Source of the DNA: an uncultured Flaviramulus sp.
GTDB lineage: Bacteria > Bacteroidota > Bacteroidia > Flavobacteriales > Flavobacteriaceae
NCBI GenBank assembly: GCA_947501105.1
Contig: CANMUP010000001.1
Coordinates: forward strand, 930,001 to 994,000
Direction of reading: 5' to 3'
Length of the DNA stretch: 64,000 nt
Shown here piece after piece: positions 45,874-55,025 of this stretch; positions within the stretch are counted from its first letter, which is position 1; every line of letters begins with the position of its first letter. The notes beneath the pieces are model-generated. The model was not told where the DNA came from, did no database searches, and was given only the letters and a program-made list of their open reading frames with translations. The position numbers were made by a program, and so were the translations under genes.

Positions 45874-47367
45874 ATGATTAATTCAACTATAAAAAAATCG
45901 ACTGATCTTGAAAATTATTTCAAGCCATTTAGAGACAATATTATTGGAATAGATAACTATTTCGATTCTCCTTACGGTAGAAAAAAAATAATTTATGCAG
46001 ATTGGACTGCAAGTGGAAGATTATATAGACCTATAGAAGAAAAACTGCTTAATGAGATTGGTCCTTATGTGGCTAATACTCATACAGAAACAGCTATTAC
46101 AGGGTCTGCTATGACATTGGCTTATCATGATGCCAGAAACATAATTAAAAAGCATGTTAATGCATCTAAAGAAGATGTGCTAATAACAGTTGGCACAGGA
46201 ATGACTGGAGCTATAAATAAATTTCAACGAATTTTAGGTTTAAAAGTTAATGAGAATTTAAAAGATCATACTGAAATCCCTGAAGAAAAGCGACCGATTA
46301 TTTTTGTGTCGCATATGGAACATCATTCTAACCAAACATCATGGTTAGAAACTATAGCTAGAGTTGAAGTAATACCTTCTAATAGTCAAGGCTTACCTTG
46401 TTTAGAAAATTTAGAAAAACTTATTGAAAAACATAAAGATTGCCCAATAAAAATAGCAGCAGTAACAGGTTGTTCTAATGTTACGGGTATTAGAACCAAT
46501 TATCACCAAGTAGCAAAAATAATGCATCAAAATAATGGTTTGTGTTTTGTAGATTTTGCATGTTCTGCACCATACACTAATATTGATATGCATCCCGAAA
46601 ATGAAGAAGAATATTTAGATGCGATTACTTTTTCGCCTCATAAATTTTTAGGAGGACCAGGATCATCAGGGGTTTTAATTTTCAATAAAAAATTGTATAA
46701 AAATTTAGTGCCAGATAATCCGGGAGGAGGAACAGTTAGTTATACAAACCCTTGGGGAGACCATGATTATATTGATGATATTGAAACCCGTGAAGATGGG
46801 GGTACACCAGGTTTTTTACAAGCTATAAAAATTGCATTGTCCATTCAGTTAAAAGAACAGATGGGAGTTCAGAATATTTTAGATAGAGAGCATGAGTTAA
46901 ACGATATTGTTTTTAATAAGCTTTCTAAAATAGACAATTTACAAATTTTAGCCCCTAAACATACTCATAGGCTAGGCGTGTTCTCATTTTATATTGATGA
47001 TGCACATTACAACTTAATTGTTAAGCTTTTAAATGATCGATTTGGAGTTCAAACACGAGGAGGTTGTTCTTGTGCTGGAACTTATGGGCATTATTTATTA
47101 AATGTAGATGAGTCAACATCAAAGTCTATAGAGAAAAAAATACTAGATGGTTGTTTAATAGAAAGACCGGGTTGGATACGCATGTCTATCCATCCTACCA
47201 TGACGAATGAAGAGATTCATTTTATATGTGATTCTATAGAGGAAGTTGCTAATAACTATGAAGCATGGAGTAAAGATTATGAATACAATGCTATTAAGAA
47301 TGAGTTTATCCATAAAGGAAATCATAACATAGAAGAAGAAATCACTCAAAATTGGTTTAAATTGTAG
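45874..47367 (+). CDS. Class-V aminotransferase / cysteine desulfurase-like PLP enzyme
   Basis: A 497-residue PLP enzyme of the SufS/CsdA superfamily. The PLP lysine is in FSPHKFLGGPGSSGV (near residue 256), and a cysteine-rich motif RGGCSCAGTYGHYLL lies at the place of the desulfurase catalytic loop (near 395). HMEHHSNQTSWLE and DFACSAPYTNIDMHP bind cofactor. It is longer than SufS (about 405), with extra C-terminal residues. No suf genes are adjacent, so an Fe-S role is not implied; it may be a selenocysteine-lyase-like or other desulfurase. It is co-transcribed with dsbD by spacing and ends at a strong terminator. Confidence 0.82.
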   Translation: MINSTIKKSTDLENYFKPFRDNIIGIDNYFDSPYGRKKIIYADWTASGRLYRPIEEKLLNEIGPYVANTHTETAITGSAMTLAYHDARNIIKKHVNASKEDVLITVGTGMTGAINKFQRILGLKVNENLKDHTEIPEEKRPIIFVSHMEHHSNQTSWLETIARVEVIPSNSQGLPCLENLEKLIEKHKDCPIKIAAVTGCSNVTGIRTNYHQVAKIMHQNNGLCFVDFACSAPYTNIDMHPENEEEYLDAITFSPHKFLGGPGSSGVLIFNKKLYKNLVPDNPGGGTVSYTNPWGDHDYIDDIETREDGGTPGFLQAIKIALSIQLKEQMGVQNILDREHELNDIVFNKLSKIDNLQILAPKHTHRLGVFSFYIDDAHYNLIVKLLNDRFGVQTRGGCSCAGTYGHYLLNVDESTSKSIEKKILDGCLIERPGWIRMSIHPTMTNEEIHFICDSIEEVANNYEAWSKDYEYNAIKNEFIHKGNHNIEEEITQNWFKL

Positions 47368-47408
47368 AAAATAAATTAGTGACTGAAATGATTTTGAATA
47401 GTATCAAA

Positions 47409-47440
47409 CTAAAAAACTCCTCGTATGAGGAGTTTTTTAG
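47409..47440. terminator. Bidirectional terminator between convergent genes
   Basis: CTAAAAAACTCCTC (47409-47422) pairs perfectly with GAGGAGTTTTTTAG (47427-47440) around GTAT. A- and T-runs on both sides allow it to end the aminotransferase transcript and the convergent membrane-protein transcript. Confidence 0.88.
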
Positions 47441-47465
47441 TTGAATTAGCCTTTATTAATATTAT

Positions 47466-47888
47466 CTATTCAGCAGAACTAAATTTACCATACACTAAAC
47501 TTGCTAGAATACCCATAATAGCAAAATGCACAATGTAGATTACTGCATTAATTATAGTTCCAGTTAAATCTAAAAGATTAGAAGTAGAATGATCAATTAA
47601 ACCGCTACCTAGTCCAATTAAAATACCTAGCCATATACCAAATTGTACCCCATGAGAAACACCATGAGTACCTCTTGCCCACTTAGAATACATAGTTGAA
47701 AACGCAAACCCGACAATTAAGCACCCAATAGCAAGAATAGCCATATCTGGCATTTCTTTCATAAGTCCGGAGGTAATTTCATGATCTTTCAGGATAGGGT
47801 CTCCAATCATTCCCCAAAGTACCCAGCCACCAAAAAAGCCCCAAATACCTGTTACAAGCGTAGAAATTAAATTTGTTTTTGAAAACAT
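47466..47888 (-). CDS. Small four-helix membrane protein, unknown function
   Basis: 140 residues with about four hydrophobic segments (LVTGIWGFFGGWVLWGMI, AILAIGCLIVGFAF, GIWLGILIGLGSGLI, VIYIVHFAIMGILASLVYG). The pattern is common in small Bacteroidota inner-membrane proteins, but I recognise no function. It is monocistronic. The 240-bp gap upstream to the GAF protein holds divergent promoters but no other recognisable element. Confidence 0.7.
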   Translation of the reverse strand: MFSKTNLISTLVTGIWGFFGGWVLWGMIGDPILKDHEITSGLMKEMPDMAILAIGCLIVGFAFSTMYSKWARGTHGVSHGVQFGIWLGILIGLGSGLIDHSTSNLLDLTGTIINAVIYIVHFAIMGILASLVYGKFSSAE

Positions 47889-48151
47889 AATAATTAGTTT
47901 TAGTTAGTTAATATGAATTTAAAGATATATAAAATTATCATATTCGTAGTTTTATGGTTAAAAAATTACGAACAATTCAATTCTCTTTAAAGTTAATAAC
48001 TCCAAAAATATGATGATTAATAAGGGTTTTAGATGTGAAAAAAATGATAATATTTAACATATAAAGTTGTAACATTTTTGGTGTTAGAAAGTCTAGTTAA
48101 TAGCGACTAATCCAATAATTTGTAACTTTGTATTATAAGACATCTGATATC

Positions 48152-50524
48152 ATGGATATTAACGATAATATTGAATCACCGTTAAGGCTAGAAGTTAGCT
48201 TTAATAAATTGCTTCAACACTATGAGACTTTGGCTAATAGCGATAATGAGTTTGTAGCAGAAAAGGCAACGCGTATTTTAAAAACGGCCGATGCATTCCC
48301 TGAATTAAGGGATGGTTTTAGTGATGTTTCAAAGTTAAAGGAAAGAGAAAAAGAAATAAGTGTTATCCTCCAAGATTCTTTTAGCCCAGTTTTGACAAAA
48401 AATGAAATTAAAACAGCATCTGTTCCTTTTCATAATCTAATTTTTAATTCGTCTGAAAGGTTTAAAAATATAATAAAAATTGCTGGTGATGATTTTGAAC
48501 TTGACATAAAAAACATGCCAAAAGATGATACATATATTATTGCGTGTACCATCATTTTAAATTTTTGTTATGGTTATAGTCTAAATTTTAAAAGACCATT
48601 TTACTACGAAATACCAGATGCAAATGGCATACTTCATTATTATAAAATACTTTATAATGCTGACTTTACTGAAATAATTCCATCAGAAAATGCACCTAAA
48701 ATTACTCAAGAAGATTATGACGAATTATTAGATAATTTTGAAAATATTAATCTTTGGAAAGAGAAATTTCCACCAAACAGCTACACTTTTAGAGGTTTTG
48801 TGATTTCAAATATTTTTGATGTAACAGATGATCAATCTATATCTAACATAAAATCTAATCTTATAGGAGACGAAAAAAGAAAAGATGAGAATTTTATGGA
48901 AGGATTCCATGAGATTTTCAGATCACTTTTTGGAATTAACGATTTAAAGGTAGGGTTCTCAATATTTAATAAAGAAGAAGGTATTTTTGAACGTGTATAT
49001 GGTGTTGGGATGAATAGTTTTCTTTTAGGAAATAAAGAAAGCGCTAGTTGTTCAGGCTCATTATGCTCATGGTCCTATAATAGGCTGATAAATGAGAATA
49101 AATATTTTTCAGTATCAGATGTAGATAGAATTTTGGAAAAAGCTAAAGATCAAGCACCACATATTACAGCACTACATGAACAAGGGATTAAAAGTGCCAT
49201 TTTTGCTCCCATAGCTAATGAAAATGGGCTAATGGGTATTATAGAAATAGTGTCTAATAAACCTCAGGTACTTAATAGTATTAATGCTAATAAGTTAATT
49301 GATGTGATGCCTTTTATAGTATCAGCAGTAGAACGTTCTAAGAGTGATGAAGAAAATTTAATTGAAGCTATAATTCAAAAAGAATGTACTTCTATACATC
49401 CAAGTGTACATTGGCGATTTGAAAAAGAGGCTAAAGATTTTATAAAATCTGAATTTAATGGAGAACAAGCTATTTTTAAAAAAATAGCTTTCGATAATAT
49501 TTATCCGCTTTATGGGCAAATAGATATTAAAGGATCTTCAGAGGCTAGAAATAAAGCAACAAGATTGGATTTAACACTTCAATTAAATGCCGTTAAGGAT
49601 ATTTTTGATAAAGCTTCAGAAATAGAAACCTTACCAATTTATGATCAATTTATTTATCAAATTAATGAGTATTTAGAAGGATTGAACACACATTTTCAAG
49701 TTGATAGCGAACAACAAATATCTGAGTTTGTTAAAGATGAAATTGAGCCAGCACTTAAACACATTTATACTATTGATACTTTAAAAGAATCTATTGATGC
49801 ATATTTTGAAAGCATTGATGATAAGGTAAATGTATTATATCGCCATAGAAAAGATTACGATGATACTATTGCTTTGATTAATAAGGAAATGGCTTCTCTT
49901 TTAGATAAAAAACAAGAAGTAGCGCAAACTATGTATCCACATTATTTTGAACGTTTTAAAACAGATGGTGTTGAGCATAATATGTACATAGGAGAATCTA
50001 TTACTAAAGAAGAAAGTTTTAACCCTATTTATTTGTACAATTTACGTTTATGGCAGTTGCAGGTTATGTGCGAAATGGAAAATTCCTATTACCAAATGCA
50101 ATCTGGATTTCCTGTGGCGCTAGATGTTGCATCTATGATTTTAGTATTTAATCAGCCTTTATCAATTAGTTTTAGAATGGATGAAAAACAATTTGATGTT
50201 GATGGTACTTATAATGCACGTTATGAAATTGTAAAAAAACGAGTAGATAAAGCCTACATAAAAGGCACAAAAGAGCGTGTTACTCAAAAAGGGAAAATAA
50301 GTATTGTGTATTCTCAAAAACAAGACGAGCGCGAGTATTTAAGATATATTAAGTTTTTGCAATCTAAACACTATTTAGATACTGATGTAGAAATAGTTGA
50401 ATTACAAGATCTACAGGCAGTAACTGGTTTAAAAGCCATTAGAGTAAGTGTGTTATATCATAAAAGTGAAGAAGATAAATCTTTTTACACATATAATGAT
50501 TTAATGAAAGAAATTAAGGCTTAG
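48152..50524 (+). CDS. GAF-domain signalling protein
   Basis: The start is taken at the ATG of 48152 (MDINDNIESPLRLEVSFNKLL); a TTG at 48128 is the only upstream choice and overlaps a -7-like TAACTTTG. The 790-residue soluble protein contains a GAF domain around residues 250-410 (VGFSIFNKEEGIFERVYGVG, ACSGSLCSWSYNRLI, KSAIFAPIANENGLMGIIEIVS). The helical and beta regions after it (residues 420-790) were not recognised. There is no histidine kinase, GGDEF or HTH motif, so the output is unknown. It is convergent with the HD/Pycsar-like gene, and the stop codons overlap by 4 bp. Confidence 0.75.
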   Translation: MDINDNIESPLRLEVSFNKLLQHYETLANSDNEFVAEKATRILKTADAFPELRDGFSDVSKLKEREKEISVILQDSFSPVLTKNEIKTASVPFHNLIFNSSERFKNIIKIAGDDFELDIKNMPKDDTYIIACTIILNFCYGYSLNFKRPFYYEIPDANGILHYYKILYNADFTEIIPSENAPKITQEDYDELLDNFENINLWKEKFPPNSYTFRGFVISNIFDVTDDQSISNIKSNLIGDEKRKDENFMEGFHEIFRSLFGINDLKVGFSIFNKEEGIFERVYGVGMNSFLLGNKESASCSGSLCSWSYNRLINENKYFSVSDVDRILEKAKDQAPHITALHEQGIKSAIFAPIANENGLMGIIEIVSNKPQVLNSINANKLIDVMPFIVSAVERSKSDEENLIEAIIQKECTSIHPSVHWRFEKEAKDFIKSEFNGEQAIFKKIAFDNIYPLYGQIDIKGSSEARNKATRLDLTLQLNAVKDIFDKASEIETLPIYDQFIYQINEYLEGLNTHFQVDSEQQISEFVKDEIEPALKHIYTIDTLKESIDAYFESIDDKVNVLYRHRKDYDDTIALINKEMASLLDKKQEVAQTMYPHYFERFKTDGVEHNMYIGESITKEESFNPIYLYNLRLWQLQVMCEMENSYYQMQSGFPVALDVASMILVFNQPLSISFRMDEKQFDVDGTYNARYEIVKKRVDKAYIKGTKERVTQKGKISIVYSQKQDEREYLRYIKFLQSKHYLDTDVEIVELQDLQAVTGLKAIRVSVLYHKSEEDKSFYTYNDLMKEIKA

Positions 50525-51723
50525 AGAGCACCGCCAGAATATTGAAATGCAATTGCAAAAGCAATAACACTTACAATAATGCCAACCATAAATACAGAAT
50601 AAGTAAGTCTGAGTATTTTATATTTTTTGTCTAAAACCAACCCAAGAAAATATAAATCTTTTTTCATTGAAGAATAAAGATATTCTCTGTCTTGCATCAT
50701 TTCTCCCATAGCCCATTCAAAATCGTTAAGACTCATTTTATGGAAGTTTCCAAAAAATAATAAGTTCACTTTTTTGTTAGCAACATCCTCTTTTGTGAAT
50801 TTACCACTCGTAACATTAGGGCGAGTAGCTAGAATGGATAAGATAATTGAAGCTACAGTAAATAATACAAAAACAATAGTTGGAATTATTAAATAACTAT
50901 TAGAAGGGTTGTCTAATTTAGAAACTAAGTTAGATAAGACTAAAGAAACAATAATAGCATTAACTGATAGTAAAATATTGGCTTTAGTATCGGCAATATT
51001 ACTTAGAGTTATATGGTTTTTTAATGTCACCCTAAACATAGTTTCAATACCACGTTCGGGTAATTCTATTTTACTTTTTTTAAAGTCTAACTCAGCCTTT
51101 TTCTGCTTTGACTTTTTAGTATTTTCCTTTAGTTTTTGCTGAGTTTTTAATAATTGCGATATGTTTTTGCTTTTAGCTTTGTCCCAACTTGAGGAAGCAG
51201 CGTCACTATAAAATCGGTGTTTTTTTGTTAAAAAGTTTATGTTCTCTTCTAACCACTCATCAGAATTTAAAGTTTTATTACAATTAAGTTCCCACTCTTT
51301 TCTAAGTAATACTGTTATGTCACTAAAATTTTTACTTCCAATATGAGCACAATCTGCATCGCGAATTATTTTTTCTGACAGAGTTTTTGGTTCATAATCT
51401 AATTTGGTAGCTAATATTAAAGAAGAAATGCTATTTATGTCTTTTTCAGAAACATTATGTTTTTTTAAAAAGGAGGTAGCTATTTCAACGCCTTTTTCCT
51501 CATGCCCTTTAATGCTTTCAGTAAAACCTGTATCATGAAACCAAGCACTAATAATTAATTCAGTTTTTTCAGAATCATTTAAATTAGACAAATCTGCTAA
51601 TTCTTTTGCTTTTTCAACTACAAGTTGCGTATGCCCCAAATTATGGTAAACAAATGTATTGTCAAGTTTTTCATTTAATAGATGAATGACATGTTTTTCG
51701 GCTTCTGCAATAAGGTCTTTCAT
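50521..51723 (-). CDS. HD phosphohydrolase fused to Pycsar-effector-like membrane domain
   Basis: The start is taken at ATG (MKDLIAEAEKHV); a TTG 9 bases upstream is the alternative. About 400 residues. The N-terminal HD domain (YHNLGHTQLVVEKAKELA near 30, AWFHDTGF near 66, EKGVEIA, IRDADCAHIG near 127) is a metal phosphohydrolase. A Lys-rich linker follows, then a domain matching the Pycsar effector/DUF5706 type (LKNHITLSNIADTKANILLSVNAIIVSLVLS) with two central and one or two C-terminal membrane helices. Pycsar effectors depolarise membranes on sensing cyclic UMP/CMP; no pyrimidine cyclase gene is adjacent. HD-containing relatives occur widely without a cyclase, so defence is not certain. 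Confidence 0.8.
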   Translation of the reverse strand: MKDLIAEAEKHVIHLLNEKLDNTFVYHNLGHTQLVVEKAKELADLSNLNDSEKTELIISAWFHDTGFTESIKGHEEKGVEIATSFLKKHNVSEKDINSISSLILATKLDYEPKTLSEKIIRDADCAHIGSKNFSDITVLLRKEWELNCNKTLNSDEWLEENINFLTKKHRFYSDAASSSWDKAKSKNISQLLKTQQKLKENTKKSKQKKAELDFKKSKIELPERGIETMFRVTLKNHITLSNIADTKANILLSVNAIIVSLVLSNLVSKLDNPSNSYLIIPTIVFVLFTVASIILSILATRPNVTSGKFTKEDVANKKVNLLFFGNFHKMSLNDFEWAMGEMMQDREYLYSSMKKDLYFLGLVLDKKYKILRLTYSVFMVGIIVSVIAFAIAFQYSGGAL

Positions 51724-51876
51724 AAAGAGCAATGATTTATTAGTAAAAATACTAAACTTTTATTAATGTGAATCAACGCTATAATTTGTCGTAAATTTTG
51801 TTATTACTTTCAAGTGTATTAAATTGTAGTATTTAGTTGTTGTATACGTCTAAATAATCATAATTATTTAAAATTA

Positions 51877-52911
51877 ATGGTAAGTAAAATTAAAGCTGAA
51901 ATCAATAAAGTGTACTTTATAAATAAGTACACTTTGATTCATATACTTGACGGAACAGGAAATATTCAAGTAGATTTTAATAGCTATCATGATTGGAAAG
52001 ACAAAGCAATTTTTTTGGAAAAAGGACAGTATATAAAATTCATGTCTGATGATTTTGTGGTTCGTTTTATTGAATTTCCAGATAGAATATTATTTGAGTC
52101 TAAAGATGTTCGTATTCTATTTAAACACCTTATTTCTTTAGGCTATATAAACTTTAATGAATGTGAAGATTGTCAGTCCTTTTTAAATAAGACTGTTTTT
52201 AATGATGAAATGAGTAACCTTATTGATGTTTCTACAAAACAATGGTATTGGCAAAATCCGTTTCAAGCAAATAAAGAAGAGTATCAAGTTATTTTTGATG
52301 TAAAAGATATAATTGATGAAGAGTTTACTAATAAAATTAATGTAAAATCTTTTATGAATCATATGCAACATGATTATAACGTACAGTATTTGATTAAAGA
52401 TAAATTAGGTATTACTATAAATAAACTCATTCATAAAAAGCAGCTTTTAGAAAGTAAAAAAGATATTGCATTTACAGATAAAAGTATTCAAGAAATTGCT
52501 TACGAAAAGGGTTATAAAGATCCTGCTTATTTTAATCGGGTGTTTAAAGATACTATAGGGGAAACTCCAAACCAATTTAGAAATACGTTTGATTATGAGG
52601 ATAGAGATATGTTTTCTCAGAACATTATTGAGCTTATTCAATTGTTTCATAAAGAAGAACACACCTTAGGTTTCTATGCAGACAAAATGAATATTAGTGT
52701 TAAAACACTCTCAAAAAAAGTGAAACAAAAAATGAACAGCTCTCTAGGTCAGTTAATACGCTCTCAAATTATTCAATCCGCAAAAATGATGCTTTCTCAA
52801 AATGAAAATGTTAAAGATGTTGCGTTTGCTTTAGGTTTCGAAGAAGCCAATCATTTTTCTAAGTTCTTCACAAATTATGTTGGTGTTTCACCTTCAGTTT
52901 ACAAAAAATAA
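51877..52911 (+). CDS. AraC-family regulator with two HTH modules
   Basis: A 344-residue cytosolic regulator. The N-terminal 120 residues form a cupin-like sensor (IHILDGTGNIQVDFNSYHDW). An AraC-type HTH pair follows near 180-235 (IQEIAYEKGYKDPAYFNRVFKDTIGETPNQFR), and a second lies at the C-terminus (VKDVAFALGFEEANHFSKFFTNYVGVSPSVYKK). Two AraC modules in one protein are unusual. It is 107 bp upstream of, and codirectional with, the redox-repair cluster, so it is its likely activator. Redox sensing through Cys residues (ECEDCQSFL near 90) is possible but unproven. Confidence 0.85.
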   Translation: MVSKIKAEINKVYFINKYTLIHILDGTGNIQVDFNSYHDWKDKAIFLEKGQYIKFMSDDFVVRFIEFPDRILFESKDVRILFKHLISLGYINFNECEDCQSFLNKTVFNDEMSNLIDVSTKQWYWQNPFQANKEEYQVIFDVKDIIDEEFTNKINVKSFMNHMQHDYNVQYLIKDKLGITINKLIHKKQLLESKKDIAFTDKSIQEIAYEKGYKDPAYFNRVFKDTIGETPNQFRNTFDYEDRDMFSQNIIELIQLFHKEEHTLGFYADKMNISVKTLSKKVKQKMNSSLGQLIRSQIIQSAKMMLSQNENVKDVAFALGFEEANHFSKFFTNYVGVSPSVYKK

Positions 52912-53018
52912 AAAGTACAATTTTTAGCGTATTTTGTATATGTTCTTAATCTAAGTTCATTCGCATATTTGCAGTGTAATTACAAAACACAATTTGTTTA
53001 ATCACTAAAAATATAATA

Positions 53019-53372
53019 ATGAATATTAAAGAACAAGCGTCAAAAATGGATGGCATCGTAGCTCAAGGAGCAATTGTAGATGCTGTTAAACAATTCTTTG
53101 CAGATAATGCAACCACATCAGATTATAACGGTTTAGCAACAACCAATAAAGCACAAATGGTTGAAAAAATGGAAGGTTTTGCAGGAGCTATTGCTGCAGT
53201 AAATGGTATTACTCTTCATCATACAATTGTTGATGGAAATGCATCAGCTTCAGAGTTTACTTTTGATTTTAATATGAAAGACAATACTAAAATTTACTGG
53301 CACGAAATTATACGTCGCATTTGGAATGACGAAGGTAGAGTAATACAAGAAGAATATTTTAATGCACAATAA
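53019..53372 (+). CDS. NTF2/SnoaL-like small protein
   Basis: 117 residues with the fold pattern of NTF2-like proteins: VDAVKQFFADNATTSDYNG at the start and EFTFDFNMKDNTKIYWHEIIRRIW, then EGRVIQEEYF at the end. SnoaL-like proteins are small binding or isomerase folds; the role here is unknown. It is the first gene after the AraC regulator and 8 bp before the YHS protein, so it is the first gene of a two-gene transcript ending at the terminator of 53874. Confidence 0.75.
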   Translation: MNIKEQASKMDGIVAQGAIVDAVKQFFADNATTSDYNGLATTNKAQMVEKMEGFAGAIAAVNGITLHHTIVDGNASASEFTFDFNMKDNTKIYWHEIIRRIWNDEGRVIQEEYFNAQ

Positions 53373-53380
53373 TTAATAAA

Positions 53381-53854
53381 ATGAAAAACTTAATAAAAAC
53401 ATCAGTCTTAGTCATAACATTTTTAATGACTACAGTGTCATTTGCTCAGGATAAAAAAGCAAATAACATAGATAATAGCAATATTGCTTTACAAGGGTAT
53501 AGCCCAGTATCATATTTAAATTTAGGAATCGCTCAAAAAGGTTTAAAAAAGTTTAAATCAGAATACAAGAAAGTAGTTTACTATTTCACATCTGCAGAGC
53601 AAAAAGCAAGTTTCGATAAAAACCCAGCAAAGTATGAACCTCAATACGGTGGATTTTGTGCTTTTGGGGCTTATGCAGGTGCTAAATTTAGACCAGACCC
53701 AAACAAGTTTATAGTTAAAGATGGTAAGTATTTCTTATATTTATATAATCTAGAATTGGATGCCCAGCAATTATGGTTGGCTGAAAAAAATCATAACAAA
53801 CTCGTTTCTATAGCTGACAAAAATTGGAAAAACCTAAGTAATACTTATAATTAG
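53381..53854 (+). CDS. Exported YHS-domain protein
   Basis: 157 residues with a signal peptide (LIKTSVLVITFLMTTVSFAQ). The mature part has the YHS pattern: IALQGYSPVSYLNLG, YYFTSAEQKASFDKNPAKYEPQYGGFCAFGAY. YHS proteins are commonly linked with metals and oxidative stress in the periplasm. A cysteine and histidines near the end could bind metal. It is placed between the NTF2-like gene and the methionine sulfoxide reductases. Confidence 0.85.
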   Translation: MKNLIKTSVLVITFLMTTVSFAQDKKANNIDNSNIALQGYSPVSYLNLGIAQKGLKKFKSEYKKVVYYFTSAEQKASFDKNPAKYEPQYGGFCAFGAYAGAKFRPDPNKFIVKDGKYFLYLYNLELDAQQLWLAEKNHNKLVSIADKNWKNLSNTYN

Positions 53855-53873
53855 AGCTCACTTAGAATATTAA

Positions 53874-53913
53874 AAAAAGCACATTGATACGAGTCGTAAT
53901 TGATGTGCTTTTT
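53874..53913 (+). terminator. Terminator between YHS gene and msrB
   Basis: AAAAAGCACAT pairs with ATGTGCTTTTT (ending at 53913) around an 18-base loop that can itself pair (ACGA/TCGT). A T-run on the plus strand completes it. It splits the redox cluster into two transcripts or attenuates the second. Confidence 0.75.
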
Positions 53914-54009
53914 CCTTTAAACTATAACTGTAAGTTTTTAAACAATAATTCGACTATATTTAAGTTGAAAAAAAGCATATTATTAATTAAAAAAAGAAAG
54001 GAATATTTT

Positions 54010-54471
54010 ATGCTAACTTGGAAAGAAGTAATCAACTTTTCCGTAAAAGGAAACCCAACTCCAGATAAACGAGTTGAAAAATCAGAAGCCGAATGGCAAG
54101 CTCAATTAACTCCAGAGCAATTTAGAATTACAAGACAAAAAGGTACTGAACGACCACATAGCGGAGCACTCTGTAGTATCCATGATGAAGGTAAATACAA
54201 CTGTGTGTGTTGTGATACGCCTTTGTTTGATTCTACCATTAAGTTCAGTTCTGGCACTGGGTGGCCAAGTTTCACACAACCTATTAAAGAAAACGCCATT
54301 AAGTATGAGAGAGATACGGCCTTTGGGATGGTTCGTGTTGAGGTAATGTGTAATACTTGCGATGGGCATTTAGGGCATGTTTTTCCTGATGGACCAGAAC
54401 CAAGTGGACTACGTTATTGCATTAATTCAGAATCGATGCAGCTAGAAAAGGAGATTTCAAATGACAACTAA
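54010..54471 (+). CDS. msrB: Peptide-methionine (R)-S-oxide reductase
   Basis: The start is taken at the ATG of 54010, with a good ribosome site AAAGGA (53997-54002). The frame is open to 53884 but has no plausible start there. The 153-residue cytosolic MsrB has two zinc CxxC motifs (CVCC near 58 and CNTC near 115), a conserved SGTGWPSF, GHLGHVFPDGP and the catalytic cysteine in LRYCINS. It reduces R-methionine sulfoxide in proteins. It overlaps msrA by 11 bp, so the two repair enzymes are coupled. Confidence 0.95.
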   Translation: MLTWKEVINFSVKGNPTPDKRVEKSEAEWQAQLTPEQFRITRQKGTERPHSGALCSIHDEGKYNCVCCDTPLFDSTIKFSSGTGWPSFTQPIKENAIKYERDTAFGMVRVEVMCNTCDGHLGHVFPDGPEPSGLRYCINSESMQLEKEISNDN

Positions 54472-55000
54472 AAACTTACAAATAGCCACTTTTGGTGGTG
54501 GCTGTTTTTGGTGTACAGAAGCTGTATTTCAAGAAATTAAAGGTGTAGAGAAAGTGGTGTCTGGTTATTCTGGAGGCAATGTTCCAGGACATCCAACGTA
54601 CAGAGAAATTTGTTCAGGTTTAACTGGTCATGCCGAAGTAGTACAAGTTACTTTTGATGCAAGTATAGTTTCGTATGAAGATGTTTTAGTGATTTTCATG
54701 ACAACTCATGACCCAACAACTTTGAATCGCCAAGGTGCAGATCGAGGGACGCAATATCGTTCGGTAATTTACTACCATGATGATATACAAAAGGAAATTG
54801 CTGAAATTGTTTCAAAAGAAATAACACCTTATTATGAAAACCCCATTGTGACTGAAATTAGTCCTTTAGATGTTTTTTATGAAGCAGAAAGAGAGCATCA
54901 AGACTACTATAGAAATAATCAAGCGCAAGGATATTGCAGTTTTGTAATTACACCTAAATTGGCAAAACTGAGAAAACTCCATGCTGATAAATTAAAATAA
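54461..55000 (+). CDS. msrA: Peptide-methionine (S)-S-oxide reductase
   Basis: A 179-residue MsrA with the active site GGGCFWCTEAVF (catalytic Cys near 17). SGYSGGNVPGHPTY, TGHAEVVQVTF, DPTTLNRQGADRGTQYRS and a C-terminal AQGYCSF are all typical; the last may provide a resolving cysteine. It is preceded by a strong Shine-Dalgarno AAGGAG (54448-54453), which is rare for this phylum. It repairs the S epimer, complementing MsrB. Confidence 0.96.
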   Translation: MTTKNLQIATFGGGCFWCTEAVFQEIKGVEKVVSGYSGGNVPGHPTYREICSGLTGHAEVVQVTFDASIVSYEDVLVIFMTTHDPTTLNRQGADRGTQYRSVIYYHDDIQKEIAEIVSKEITPYYENPIVTEISPLDVFYEAEREHQDYYRNNQAQGYCSFVITPKLAKLRKLHADKLK

Positions 55001-55025
55001 CCTTAAAAAAGAAAGGACAATTATA

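Noticed and set aside
50521-51723. A complete Pycsar defence system
   Set aside because: No pyrimidine cyclase gene lies next to the effector-like gene; the neighbour is a GAF protein with no cyclase motif.
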